Positions 1 through 7,717 of a stretch of 64,000 nucleotides of DNA are shown here, piece after piece. The position numbers and the translations under genes were made by a program. The notes under the pieces were generated by a model. That model was not told the origin of the DNA. It saw only the letters and a program-made list of their open reading frames with translations, and did not search any database. Positions within the stretch are counted from its first letter, which is position 1, and every line of letters begins with the position of its first letter. Source of the stretch: Allomuricauda sp. TY007 (GTDB taxonomy: Bacteria > Bacteroidota > Bacteroidia > Flavobacteriales > Flavobacteriaceae); NCBI RefSeq assembly GCF_010468565.1, contig NZ_WUEG01000007.1, forward strand, positions 1-64,000. The letters run 5' to 3'.

Positions 1-1
1 C

Positions 2-133
2 AGCCCTTTGCACAATTGGAGCCTGACCGTTCAACAACTTTACATTAAATTTGGGGAACGGATACCCCTGATATTAAACACCAATTCCTTTGGGGCTAGC
101 CCCAAAGGAATTGAAACAACGGACAGAGTTTAA
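2..133 (+). other. possible 3' end of an open reading frame cut by the window edge
   Basis: An open frame enters from the left edge and stops at a TAA at 131-133, giving about 43 residues without a recognisable family. Its second half runs straight through the perfect palindrome at 82-113, which argues against a well-conserved coding end. A second frame (from base 1) stops at 46-48. I cannot tell whether either is real. Confidence 0.2.
82..113. repeat. perfect 32-bp palindrome without spacer
   Basis: The half-site CAATTCCTTTGGGGCT (82-97) is followed immediately by its exact reverse complement (98-113). There is no T-tract directly after it on either strand, so it is not a standard intrinsic terminator. 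It could be a strong RNA hairpin, a protein binding site, or one end of a mobile or repetitive element. Confidence 0.9.
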
Positions 134-514
134 TTTACAGACCCTTTCAGAATCAATAAAATCCGGCTTAATAAAAGATTTTGACCCTGAAAGCAACTCA
201 AAAAAACATGCCAAATACTTACCTTTTTGGGCGTGACTTTCCTATGTAACAGTTATCATATAGCACATGCAATTTAACTTTAATTGATTTTTACTGTTAC
301 CCCTAGTTCAACTTGGATTGAACCATTAACTTTTTAATATAAACAGTCTATTATGAATTTAACTGGCAGTCTTTTCTAATTATTAACCTCTAATCATTTT
401 TGTGAAACGGGCTAAAATCGTAAACGAAAAAATTACTTTCAAATACTGTTATCCTCAAAACTTCTCCAACTAAACACTTAATAGATTACCTTAGCATTAA
501 TCAATACATTATCC
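134..514. other. non-coding AT-rich stretch
   Basis: No credible gene is seen. The stretch holds a weak 6-bp inverted repeat at about 306-323 (GTTCAA/TTGAAC) and a distant TAACAGT/ACTGTTA pair (about 247-298). Only very short open frames occur (under 15 codons). It probably contains the promoter of the small membrane protein that starts at 515. Confidence 0.4.
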
Positions 515-802
515 ATGACCATCAGCAAAAGACAAGTAGTAATTCTATCCTCCATTTTGGCATTGTTGGTAATTCCGTTTATAGCCATGCAATTCTCATC
601 CGAAGTACAATGGTCTTTGTTTGATTTTATAGCGGCAGGCGGTTTACTGTTGACATTGGGTTTCGCTATCGACCTTGCCATCAGAAAAACCAAAACCATC
701 CAAAAAAGGTATCTGATCATCGTTGCTATTGTCATTCTTTTCCTTCTTATCTGGGCAGAATTGGCCGTGGGTGTTTTTGGCTCTCCTTTGGCAGGTAGTT
801 AA
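515..802 (+). CDS. small three-helix membrane protein, unknown function
   Basis: This is a 95-residue protein with three hydrophobic segments at about residues 9-27, 35-54 and 66-88, separated by short charged loops (RKTKTIQKR before the last helix). There is no signal peptide cleavage site and no catalytic motif. Proteins of this size and topology are common in Flavobacteriaceae, but I cannot assign a function. The ATG at 515 gives a normal short N-terminus (MTISKRQ) before the first helix. It is a single gene with a 142-bp gap to the PepSY gene. The overlapping minus-strand frame is a shadow. Confidence 0.75.
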   Translation: MTISKRQVVILSSILALLVIPFIAMQFSSEVQWSLFDFIAAGGLLLTLGFAIDLAIRKTKTIQKRYLIIVAIVILFLLIWAELAVGVFGSPLAGS

Positions 803-858
803 CTTTTTTATAGGCTGGAACAGCCTAACATCATTTATATTCTAAAATTTTTGTTAAA

Positions 859-894
859 TACGAGATTTCTCGTAAAGTTCAGGCGTAACTACGC
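859..894. promoter_or_regulatory. two adjacent short palindromes upstream of the PepSY gene
   Basis: TACGAGA-TT-TCTCGTA at 859-874 and GCGTA-AC-TACGC at 883-894 lie in the 142-bp gap before the PepSY gene. Both have two-base centres and CGTA-containing arms, as expected for a dimeric repressor or activator site. No regulator is encoded next to them, so the binding protein is unknown. Confidence 0.4.
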
Positions 895-944
895 ATAATC
901 CTTTCATAAATTTTGATGATATTTAGGCTTTTTAACTGGCACGA

Positions 945-1514
945 ATGGGCAAAAGGAAGAAGCAAGCCAAAGTATTACGCATATTTCGAAAAGTACACAG
1001 AACCACAGGAGCATTCTTGTTCATTTTTTTCTTTTTTATTTCCGTATCCGGTCTCATTTTGGGATGGAAAAAAAACTCAAACGGATATATTCTCCCAGAA
1101 ACACAACAAGGAACTACTGCCAACTTAAAGGAATGGTTACCAGTGGACAGTCTACATACCATTGCCCTCCATACAATCCATGACGAAATATCGCACACAT
1201 CTTTTGAGGTAGACCGTATTGATATTAGAAAAGAAAAAGGTTCGGTAAAGTTTCTGTTCGTGAACTCCTTTTACGAGGTGCAACTGGACGGCGCCACGGG
1301 CAAAGTTCTTTCCATTGGGCAACGAAGGTCCGATTTTTTAGAAAACATTCATGACGGTTCCATTGTGGATGATTACCTCGGAACAAACGGTTATATAAAA
1401 CTTGTGTACACATCGGTGATGGGTATTTCCCTTTTGATTTTCACCATTACCGGATTTTGGCTCTGGTATGGACCCAAACGCATGAAGAAAGCTAAAAATA
1501 AGGCTATTACATAA
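945..1514 (+). CDS. PepSY-associated transmembrane protein
   Basis: A 189-residue inner-membrane protein of the PepSY_TM type. It has a basic N-terminus (MGKRKKQAK), a helix at about 20-40 that begins with the RKVHRTTGAFLF signature typical of PepSY-associated proteins, an extracytoplasmic segment with a PepSY-like part (YEVQLDGATGKVLSI), and a second helix near 155-173 followed by GFWLWYGPKR. Such proteins often accompany iron-siderophore uptake or act as ferric reductase-like modules. Here there is no TonB receptor beside it, so its role is open. It is shorter than the four-helix members (350 or more residues), which fits the single-module subgroup. Confidence 0.85.
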   Translation: MGKRKKQAKVLRIFRKVHRTTGAFLFIFFFFISVSGLILGWKKNSNGYILPETQQGTTANLKEWLPVDSLHTIALHTIHDEISHTSFEVDRIDIRKEKGSVKFLFVNSFYEVQLDGATGKVLSIGQRRSDFLENIHDGSIVDDYLGTNGYIKLVYTSVMGISLLIFTITGFWLWYGPKRMKKAKNKAIT

Positions 1515-1519
1515 AAAAA

Positions 1520-1546
1520 ACCGTCCAAACCATCGGCTTGAACGGT
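1520..1546 (-). terminator. intrinsic terminator for the M28 peptidase/PPK2 operon
   Basis: Read on the minus strand, ACCGTTCAA pairs with TTTGGACGGT (one G-U pair) and is followed by eight Ts. It lies 27 bases past the peptidase stop. On the plus strand the hairpin follows the PepSY stop directly and has a weaker T-run, so it may serve both genes. Confidence 0.75.
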
Positions 1547-1572
1547 GCTTTGTTTTACAAACAACAAATATT

Positions 1573-2970
1573 TTATCCCTTTACTTTTTTAGTGGGAATG
1601 GTTCCGTATTTATCTATGAGGTACACCAAACTGGCCATCGTAGCTGCTCCCAATTCCAATTCACGTTTGTTCACATGCTCAAAAGTATCGTTTTCGGCAT
1701 GGTGATGGTCAAAATAGCGCTGGGTATCGGGTCGCAATCCCGCCAATACTATCCCATCCTCTTTTAACGGACCTATATCCGCACCACTTCCTCCTTCGTA
1801 AAACAGGTGAACCAAGTACGGTTCGAACAAATCCCTCCATCCTTGAATCTGTTTCACATTCTCCGAAGAAGCATCAATGGAAAAACCTCTAGGCGTAAAC
1901 CCGCCAGAGTCGCTTTCCAATGCAAATATGTGTTGTTCGTTTTTGTCTCGGGCGACTTCCGCATACTTATTGCCACCTCGCATTCCATTTTCTTCATTCA
2001 TGAAAAGGACAACGCGCAAAGTTCGTTTTGGTTGATATCCAGTTTCCTTTAAAAGCCTCAACACATCCATACTCTGTACACACCCAGCTCCGTCATCATG
2101 GGAACCATCTCCCAAATCCCAAGAATCCAAGTGACCGCCTACCACCATAATCTCGTTGGGATAGGTGCTTCCTGTTATTTCTCCGATTACGTTGTAGGAT
2201 TGCACATCTTCCAGTTGCTTACAGTTTTGCTTGAAGTAAAATTTTACATCAGGATTTAATTTAAGCGTAGTACTCAACAACTCCGCACCGTTTGTACTAA
2301 TGGCCGCCGCTGGTATGCGTTGGTTCACTGGAGTATCACCATAACTCATGGAGCCTGTGTGCGGATAGTCATCCAAACGAAGGTTCATGGAACGTACAAT
2401 AACGCCCGATGCCCCATATTTTGCGGCTTCGGCCGCACCAGAATAGCGTTGGTCCACACAACCTGAATATGCAGAGAAGGTATTGATCAGTGTTGGGTCC
2501 ATCGGACGGTTATAAAAAACAATCTTGCCTTCTATTTTATCTTTTCCCAACTTTTCCAAATCCTCAATGCCCTTGACCTCGACCACGTTGGCCTTTAAAC
2601 CGCCGGCGGGTGTTGCCACTGATCCTCCAAGTGCACAAATGGGCACGTTGGTGGTCAACCCAGGCTTTGTTTCAAAGTAGGCAAATTCAGGAACTCCCCT
2701 TACCCATTTAGGCACCATTACGGGTTGCAACCAAACCTTGTCCAATCCCAGTGAGTCCAATTGTGCCTTGGTATAATCCACGGCCTGTTGTGCTTGTACG
2801 GAACCTGAAAGCCGTCCACCAATTTGGTTGGAAAGGTAGTTCAGCCAATCATAAGCCTTACCATTGGTCAGGGCTTCATCGTAAATTGCTTTTATTTGTT
2901 TTTCGTCCTCGGTCTGAGAAAAAAATGGGGTACTGACCAACAAAAAGGCCAAAAGTAGGACTGTTCTCAT
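1573..2970 (-). CDS. secreted M28-family metallopeptidase (carboxypeptidase Q-like)
   Basis: This 465-residue protein has a signal peptide (MRTVLLLAFLLVSTPFFSQ) and is expected in the periplasm or outside the cell. A PA-like insert occupies roughly residues 110-240. The M28 zinc domain follows with the expected ligands: the HLD of GGHLDSWD, the aspartate in DGSHDDGAG, the glutamate pair of FMNEENG, an aspartate in ALESDSGG, and a late histidine in the HHHAEND stretch. It probably releases amino acids from short peptides. The start ATG overlaps the last bases of the upstream PPK2 gene (4 bp), so the two are very likely co-transcribed. An intrinsic terminator follows. Confidence 0.9.
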   Translation of the reverse strand: MRTVLLLAFLLVSTPFFSQTEDEKQIKAIYDEALTNGKAYDWLNYLSNQIGGRLSGSVQAQQAVDYTKAQLDSLGLDKVWLQPVMVPKWVRGVPEFAYFETKPGLTTNVPICALGGSVATPAGGLKANVVEVKGIEDLEKLGKDKIEGKIVFYNRPMDPTLINTFSAYSGCVDQRYSGAAEAAKYGASGVIVRSMNLRLDDYPHTGSMSYGDTPVNQRIPAAAISTNGAELLSTTLKLNPDVKFYFKQNCKQLEDVQSYNVIGEITGSTYPNEIMVVGGHLDSWDLGDGSHDDGAGCVQSMDVLRLLKETGYQPKRTLRVVLFMNEENGMRGGNKYAEVARDKNEQHIFALESDSGGFTPRGFSIDASSENVKQIQGWRDLFEPYLVHLFYEGGSGADIGPLKEDGIVLAGLRPDTQRYFDHHHAENDTFEHVNKRELELGAATMASLVYLIDKYGTIPTKKVKG

Positions 2971-3851
2971 GTGGTTTCTTTTTCCAGTTCTTGTTTAAAG
3001 GTTTCTAAATTAGCTTTTATTTCATCGTCCAGCTCGGGTTCCTCAATATCTTTGTACTTTTTTAACGCTTCCATCATGATGGAGGCCACAATTACCCTAG
3101 CTGCTTTTTTGTTATCAGCAGGTATTACGTACCATGGAGCATGTTCCTTGGAAGTTTTGCCCAAAGCTTCTTCATAACACTCTTGATAATTATCCCAAAG
3201 TTTTCGCTCTTCGAGGTCGCCTGGAGAAAACTTCCAATTCTTTTGCTTTAAACGGATTCTGCGCAATAAGCGTTGCCGTTGTTCTTCTTTGGAAAGATGC
3301 AGAAAAAACTTGAAGATTATGGTGCCATTATCGGCAACATGTTTTTCAAAATTATTGATTTGCTGATAGCGCCTTTCCCAGAAATCATCATCAATATCGT
3401 CCACAGATTCCACTTTTGGCAGGTTCTCTCCCAAAATATATTCTGGATGGACCTTGGTCACCAATACATTTTCGTAGTGTGTACGATTAAAGACAGAAAA
3501 TTTTCCTCTTTCGGGCAAATCAATATAGTGCCGCCAAAGGTAATCGTGCTTTTTTTCCAAGGTGGATGGCACCTTAAAACTATGCACCACCACTCCCCTA
3601 ACATTAAAATCTTTAAAAACTTCCCTGATCAAACTGTCCTTGCCCGCGGTGTCCATTCCTTGTAAACAGACCAGCACTCCATACTTTCCGTGGGCGTAGA
3701 GCGTATCTTGAAAATCTCCAAGGTCCTTTCGGATATTCTTCAGTTCCTTTTTGAGTTTCTTCTTGGATGCACCAAAATCCTCGTAGGTGTCTTTTTCAGA
3801 TAGCTTTACCGAATCAACTACCTTGTAGTCTTCTGTTTTGATTTCTTTCAT
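2967..3851 (-). CDS. ppk2: polyphosphate kinase 2 family protein
   Basis: A 294-residue cytoplasmic PPK2 of the short single-domain type (resembling the TIGR03709 group). It transfers phosphate between polyphosphate and nucleotides, most likely phosphorylating AMP or ADP; substrate preference cannot be read from the sequence. Visible motifs are the P-loop GMDTAGKDS near residue 65, VFNRTHYENVLV (Walker B/lid region) near 125, and the arginine-rich RLLRRIRLKQKNWKFSPGD segment. Length matches the family. It is first in a two-gene operon, its stop overlapping the M28 peptidase start by 4 bp. Why a peptidase follows it is unclear; the link may only be transcriptional. Confidence 0.9.
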   Translation of the reverse strand: MKEIKTEDYKVVDSVKLSEKDTYEDFGASKKKLKKELKNIRKDLGDFQDTLYAHGKYGVLVCLQGMDTAGKDSLIREVFKDFNVRGVVVHSFKVPSTLEKKHDYLWRHYIDLPERGKFSVFNRTHYENVLVTKVHPEYILGENLPKVESVDDIDDDFWERRYQQINNFEKHVADNGTIIFKFFLHLSKEEQRQRLLRRIRLKQKNWKFSPGDLEERKLWDNYQECYEEALGKTSKEHAPWYVIPADNKKAARVIVASIMMEALKKYKDIEEPELDDEIKANLETFKQELEKETT

Positions 3852-4033
3852 AGGAATGAATATAATTCTTTTTGATCACTCCTTCAACCTACTTATTAAA
3901 TGTGTAGTTCATCGATACTTTGACCACTTGTGCCCAAAGTTGGTTCTTTAATCGATCTATTTTCTCCTCTGGACGATGAAATTCGTAACTTTATGATTAT
4001 CAACGACACAGCGTCCCAAATCTGTAAATCGTT

Positions 4034-4744
4034 ATGAAAAGCAGAAAGATTATCCTACTTATAGTCTTTGCTATTGGTCTTTTTGGCCTTTGGCTCATGG
4101 CTTCGTTCACTACACCTGCAAATGCCTGCCAATATGCAAGCACCAATTTGGAATACATCAAAAGTAAAATCCAAGAGGCTGTGGTGGCCGACAATTTAAA
4201 TATGGCCAAGTACCACGCCTACAAAGCGTTGAACGGTATTGAAAAAACAAAGGGCAATTTTTTGGACTGTGGCTGCGAGGGTGCCATTGAAAGTTTGGAA
4301 ATTACACTTTCCCATTTAAAAACGGCTACAAAAACCAGTGTTTCACCAAAATTCAAAGCGGCATTGCACCAGGCTTTGGAGAGCACTATAATCGGCATTA
4401 ATGTGTTACAGGAGTTCGGGCAACAAACTTCCAGTGATTATGGAAGCAATGTACTGGTACTGAACACCAAGGAAGTTCTGGGTTTTCAGAACGGAATGAT
4501 GTTGACACATGGTTCTACGGTAAAAAAACAGGTGCACAGCTGTTTATTGAGGTTTGAGTCTTCCTTGGATAAAGTGGTTTCTGATGTGAACTGTGAAGAA
4601 GCTCACAGGTTTATTACCAATATTTATGAAGAATCTCGTTTGACCTTGTTGAACACCAACCTATCGCAACATAAAAAGGAATATCACCAACGGGTTAAAA
4701 CCTTGGCTAAAGATGCTCTGGAAAAATTAGGTGATTGCCACTAG
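4034..4744 (+). CDS. secreted/anchored helical protein of unknown function
   Basis: A 236-residue protein. One hydrophobic segment at residues 7-24 followed by ASFTTPANACQ looks like a signal peptide or anchor. The rest is predicted mostly helical and seems to hold two similar halves, each with conserved cysteines (ACQYAS and FLDCGCEGA in the first, HSCLLRF, VNCEEA and the C-terminal GDCH in the second), which suggests disulfides outside the cytoplasm. No known domain was recognised. It converges on the response-regulator gene with only two bases between the two stop codons, so no separate terminator fits between them. Confidence 0.8.
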   Translation: MKSRKIILLIVFAIGLFGLWLMASFTTPANACQYASTNLEYIKSKIQEAVVADNLNMAKYHAYKALNGIEKTKGNFLDCGCEGAIESLEITLSHLKTATKTSVSPKFKAALHQALESTIIGINVLQEFGQQTSSDYGSNVLVLNTKEVLGFQNGMMLTHGSTVKKQVHSCLLRFESSLDKVVSDVNCEEAHRFITNIYEESRLTLLNTNLSQHKKEYHQRVKTLAKDALEKLGDCH

Positions 4745-4746
4745 GT

Positions 4747-5910
4747 TTATTTACTGGCGAATAGTTTCACATCCTCCTCGGATACTTCCTTACCTCCTAG
4801 AATAATCAAACGTTCCACAACATTGCGGAGTTCGCGTACATTCCCCGTCCAATCATAACTCTTAAGCAATTCTATGGCCTTTTTGGAGAAACTCTTTTGT
4901 CCTGTTCCTTGTTCGGATGCTATTTTTTTGGCGAAATGTTCTATCAATAAAGGTATATCGTCTCGCCTATCGTTGAGTGCGGGAACCTTGATCAGGATCA
5001 CGGCCAAACGGTGGTAAAGATCTTCTCGGAATTTACCTGCTTCAATTTCCTTTTTTAAATCCTTATTGGTAGCCGCAAGTACCCGAACATCCACTTTAAT
5101 GTCCTTATCCGAACCTACGCGACTGATTTTGTTCTCTTGCAGGGCCCGAAGCACTTTGGCTTGGGCCGAAAGGCTCATATCGCCTATCTCATCTAAAAAT
5201 ATGGTTCCCTTATTGGCCGCTTCAAACTTTCCTGCCCTGTCCTTAACAGCAGATGTAAATGCGCCCTTGACGTGTCCAAACAACTCACTTTCAATCAACT
5301 CAGAAGGAATCGCTGCACAATTCACTTCAACAAACGGGGACGATGAACGCGGGCTTTTTTGATGCACCCAATGGGCCACGAGTTCTTTACCAGTACCGTT
5401 GGAACCCGTAATCAGAACCCGGGCATCGGTAGGCGCTACTTTTTCGATCATGTCCTTTATGGCATTTATTTCCTTGCTCTCCCCAATCATTTCATAGTTC
5501 TTGGAAATCTTTTTCTTGAGCACCTTGTTCTCCACGGCGAGTTCCTTTCGGTCCAAAGCATTGCGAACTGTGGTAAGCAATCGGTTTAAATCCGGTGGTT
5601 TGGAGATGTAATCGTATGCCCCCAACCGCATCGTATTTACTGCTGTGTCGAGATCACCATGACCTGAAATCATTATAAATGGAATCTCTGGTTTTATTTT
5701 CTTGGCGGCTTCCAAAACCTCTACCCCATCCATCTTTGGCATTTTGATATCGCAGAGCACTAGGTCAAAATCTTCCTTTTTGATGGCTTCAATTCCTGCT
5801 AGGCCGTCCTCGGCCTCAACTACATTATAACCATCGTTTTCTTCGGCCAATATTTTTACCAATACCCTTCTAATTGCCGATTCGTCCTCTACTATCAAAA
5901 TTTTTGACAT
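4747..5910 (-). CDS. sigma-54-type response regulator without DNA-binding domain
   Basis: This 387-residue protein has a receiver domain (residues 1-120, phosphoacceptor D54 in VLCDIKMPKMDG) joined to a sigma-54 AAA+ domain (about 140-370). Walker A is GSNGTGKE and Walker B is the FLDEIGDMS segment; the sigma-54 contact loop reads GAFTSA instead of GAFTGA. The protein ends about 15 residues after the AAA+ domain, so the C-terminal Fis-type helix-turn-helix found in NtrC is missing. It is last in a run of five minus-strand genes and has no histidine kinase beside it. It may act from solution on RpoN promoters, or regulate in another way. Confidence 0.9.
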   Translation of the reverse strand: MSKILIVEDESAIRRVLVKILAEENDGYNVVEAEDGLAGIEAIKKEDFDLVLCDIKMPKMDGVEVLEAAKKIKPEIPFIMISGHGDLDTAVNTMRLGAYDYISKPPDLNRLLTTVRNALDRKELAVENKVLKKKISKNYEMIGESKEINAIKDMIEKVAPTDARVLITGSNGTGKELVAHWVHQKSPRSSSPFVEVNCAAIPSELIESELFGHVKGAFTSAVKDRAGKFEAANKGTIFLDEIGDMSLSAQAKVLRALQENKISRVGSDKDIKVDVRVLAATNKDLKKEIEAGKFREDLYHRLAVILIKVPALNDRRDDIPLLIEHFAKKIASEQGTGQKSFSKKAIELLKSYDWTGNVRELRNVVERLIILGGKEVSEEDVKLFASK

Positions 5911-5920
5911 ATACTGCTAT

Positions 5921-6796
5921 TTAAAATATTCCTATTTTGAAACCTGTTCTAATATAAAAATTTGCATCGTTATTGAACAAATACACCTCGCCACGATCTT
6001 TATTTCTTAATTTGCCCTCTTGGTACACACTGCTTCCCACAATGGCAAAAAAGGACATACTCTTGGAAATGCTGTATTGATACCCCAAACTACCTACCAA
6101 AGTGTTGAACGAAATCCGGGAAGCTGCCAACCCATTATCCAAAACAATATCGTTTTGAAGATTTAAAAAGTAACCGTCCAAGAACAGTGCCAACTCCAAA
6201 CTGTGTTTTTTATCAAAATGATATTTCAGGTTGGATTTTGGCACTCCTACTATAAACGACCAGTCTGGGTGGAACTTTTTATAGTAATGGATCAGGGGCA
6301 GCGGAACGGGAATCCCAGTAGTACTGTTGTAAGTCAGCCCCAAAACCACCCGAAAAGGTTTATCTGCTTTTGGTTTTTCTTTCCAAAAAGCCGCCGAACC
6401 ATTCATAAAAAAATCATCCTGCAGCACACCATCCAATAAATTGGATGCCAATCTAGGAGTCAATATGGCCACAAAATTCCAATTCTCGTTCCATTTTTTG
6501 ATCAATCCCAAATTAAAATCAATGACATGGAAGCGAATCATCTCTTTTTTATCAAATGGAAGGTCTGCTGAATACCCCATATCAAAACGATTATATTCGG
6601 CACCTGTAACCAGGTAATCCTTATTGTTGTTCAATTGTATGGGAAAATTGAGCAATGCTTTGTAGCGCTGTGTCTTGACACCGCTATCGTTTTCGGGAAT
6701 ATTAAGGTATTCCAGCCTAAAAATATCTGTGCTCTGTGCCCATAAACTATGGCTACAAAGTATTACAATGAAAGTGATCCACTTCCAAATTGCAAT
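5921..6796 (-). CDS. DUF6268-type outer membrane beta-barrel protein with non-canonical start
   Basis: A protein of about 290 residues with many alternating beta-strands and an aromatic C-terminal end (RTGFKIGIF), typical of an outer-membrane barrel. The first ATG/GTG/TTG codon in frame is a TTG at 6655, but the open frame continues upstream with good sequence (about 47 residues), including a clean signal peptide (AIWKWITFIVILCSHSLWAQ). That stretch has no ATG, GTG or TTG in frame, so initiation would have to be at ATT (6794-6796) or ATA (6815-6817). I placed the start at the ATT. It lies 27 bases past the MscS stop, in the same frame, and 10 bases before the response regulator. Function unknown. 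Confidence 0.7.
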   Translation of the reverse strand: MAIWKWITFIVILCSHSLWAQSTDIFRLEYLNIPENDSGVKTQRYKALLNFPIQLNNNKDYLVTGAEYNRFDMGYSADLPFDKKEMIRFHVIDFNLGLIKKWNENWNFVAILTPRLASNLLDGVLQDDFFMNGSAAFWKEKPKADKPFRVVLGLTYNSTTGIPVPLPLIHYYKKFHPDWSFIVGVPKSNLKYHFDKKHSLELALFLDGYFLNLQNDIVLDNGLAASRISFNTLVGSLGYQYSISKSMSFFAIVGSSVYQEGKLRNKDRGEVYLFNNDANFYIRTGFKIGIF

Positions 6797-6823
6797 ATGG
6801 TGGGTTGAGGTTTTTATGTGTGT

Positions 6824-7711
6824 CTATTGTTTTGGCTGAATAATATGTATATCGCGTTGCGGGAACGGGATGCTAACGTTGTTCTCCTTGAACTTGGCGT
6901 TGATTTTATAGCGCATTTCACTTTTTATCCGTGGATCTCGGAAGGTATCGTTGGTAAAAAAGTATATGGAGAAAATCAATGCCGAATCCCCAAAATCCTC
7001 GAACAGTACAAATGGTTTAGGGTTTTTGAGCACTTGTTTTTGGGTATTGGCCACTTCTTCCAAAATAGTGGTCACTAAATCCACATCGCTACCATAGGCA
7101 ACACCTACACTTACTTTTTCTCGTGTGGTTCTATGGTTTTGGGTATAATTGTATACTATATCGCTTATAAATTTGTGGTTGGGCAGTATCAATACCTTAT
7201 CATCTCGGGTAATGGCCCTTGTGGTGCGGAGCTTGATTTCGAAGACTTTACCTACCTTACCATCAACCTCCACAACATCGCCTACCTGTAGCGATTTATC
7301 AACTATGATAAAAATACCCCCGAGAATATCCTTGAACAACTCTTGCAATGCAAGACCCAAACCTACAAAAAGTGCTGCTGAGGCCGTAATCACTAAAGTG
7401 ATATCCACTCCCGCTGCACTTAAAGTGACCAATACAGCAATGAGGTAAACGACGTAATGGATAAATTTGAATACACTGGAAAACTTTTGTTTGTCTTCCT
7501 GCTGCATTTTTCGGGTAAAGATGCGGCGCAGCCATTTCAGCAAAAATTTTGTCACCACTATCGTAATCGTCAACAATAGTAAAAGCCCAATGGTAAGATT
7601 TATAGCCTTTTCGCCTTGACCAATATGGAATCCAAGGTCCAAAAAATCCTTTATGGTCCCCCAAACATCTTTCGTAATGATTTCCTTTATTTCTTCTGCG
7701 CCTTCTTGCAT
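6824..7711 (-). CDS. MscS-family mechanosensitive channel
   Basis: A 295-residue small-conductance mechanosensitive channel, expected to form a heptamer in the inner membrane and release osmolytes on hypo-osmotic shock. An N-terminal amphipathic part is followed by helices at about 38-58 and 85-105. The pore helix segment AALFVGLGLALQELFKDILGG at 115-135 carries the small-residue Ala/Gly pattern of TM3. The beta domain (VGDVVEVDGKVGKV) and the alpha/beta C-terminal domain follow. Length is standard. It lies 6 bases after the ABC permease gene and ahead of the DUF6268 gene, all on the minus strand, so it is probably in an operon with both. Confidence 0.92.
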   Translation of the reverse strand: MQEGAEEIKEIITKDVWGTIKDFLDLGFHIGQGEKAINLTIGLLLLLTITIVVTKFLLKWLRRIFTRKMQQEDKQKFSSVFKFIHYVVYLIAVLVTLSAAGVDITLVITASAALFVGLGLALQELFKDILGGIFIIVDKSLQVGDVVEVDGKVGKVFEIKLRTTRAITRDDKVLILPNHKFISDIVYNYTQNHRTTREKVSVGVAYGSDVDLVTTILEEVANTQKQVLKNPKPFVLFEDFGDSALIFSIYFFTNDTFRDPRIKSEMRYKINAKFKENNVSIPFPQRDIHIIQPKQ

Positions 7712-7717
7712 ACTATT

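Noticed and set aside
5921..7711. MscS and the DUF6268 frame run on in the same reading frame across a TAG, so a read-through fusion could be proposed.
   Set aside because: MscS ends where its relatives end, and the DUF6268 part starts with its own signal peptide, so two proteins are more likely.
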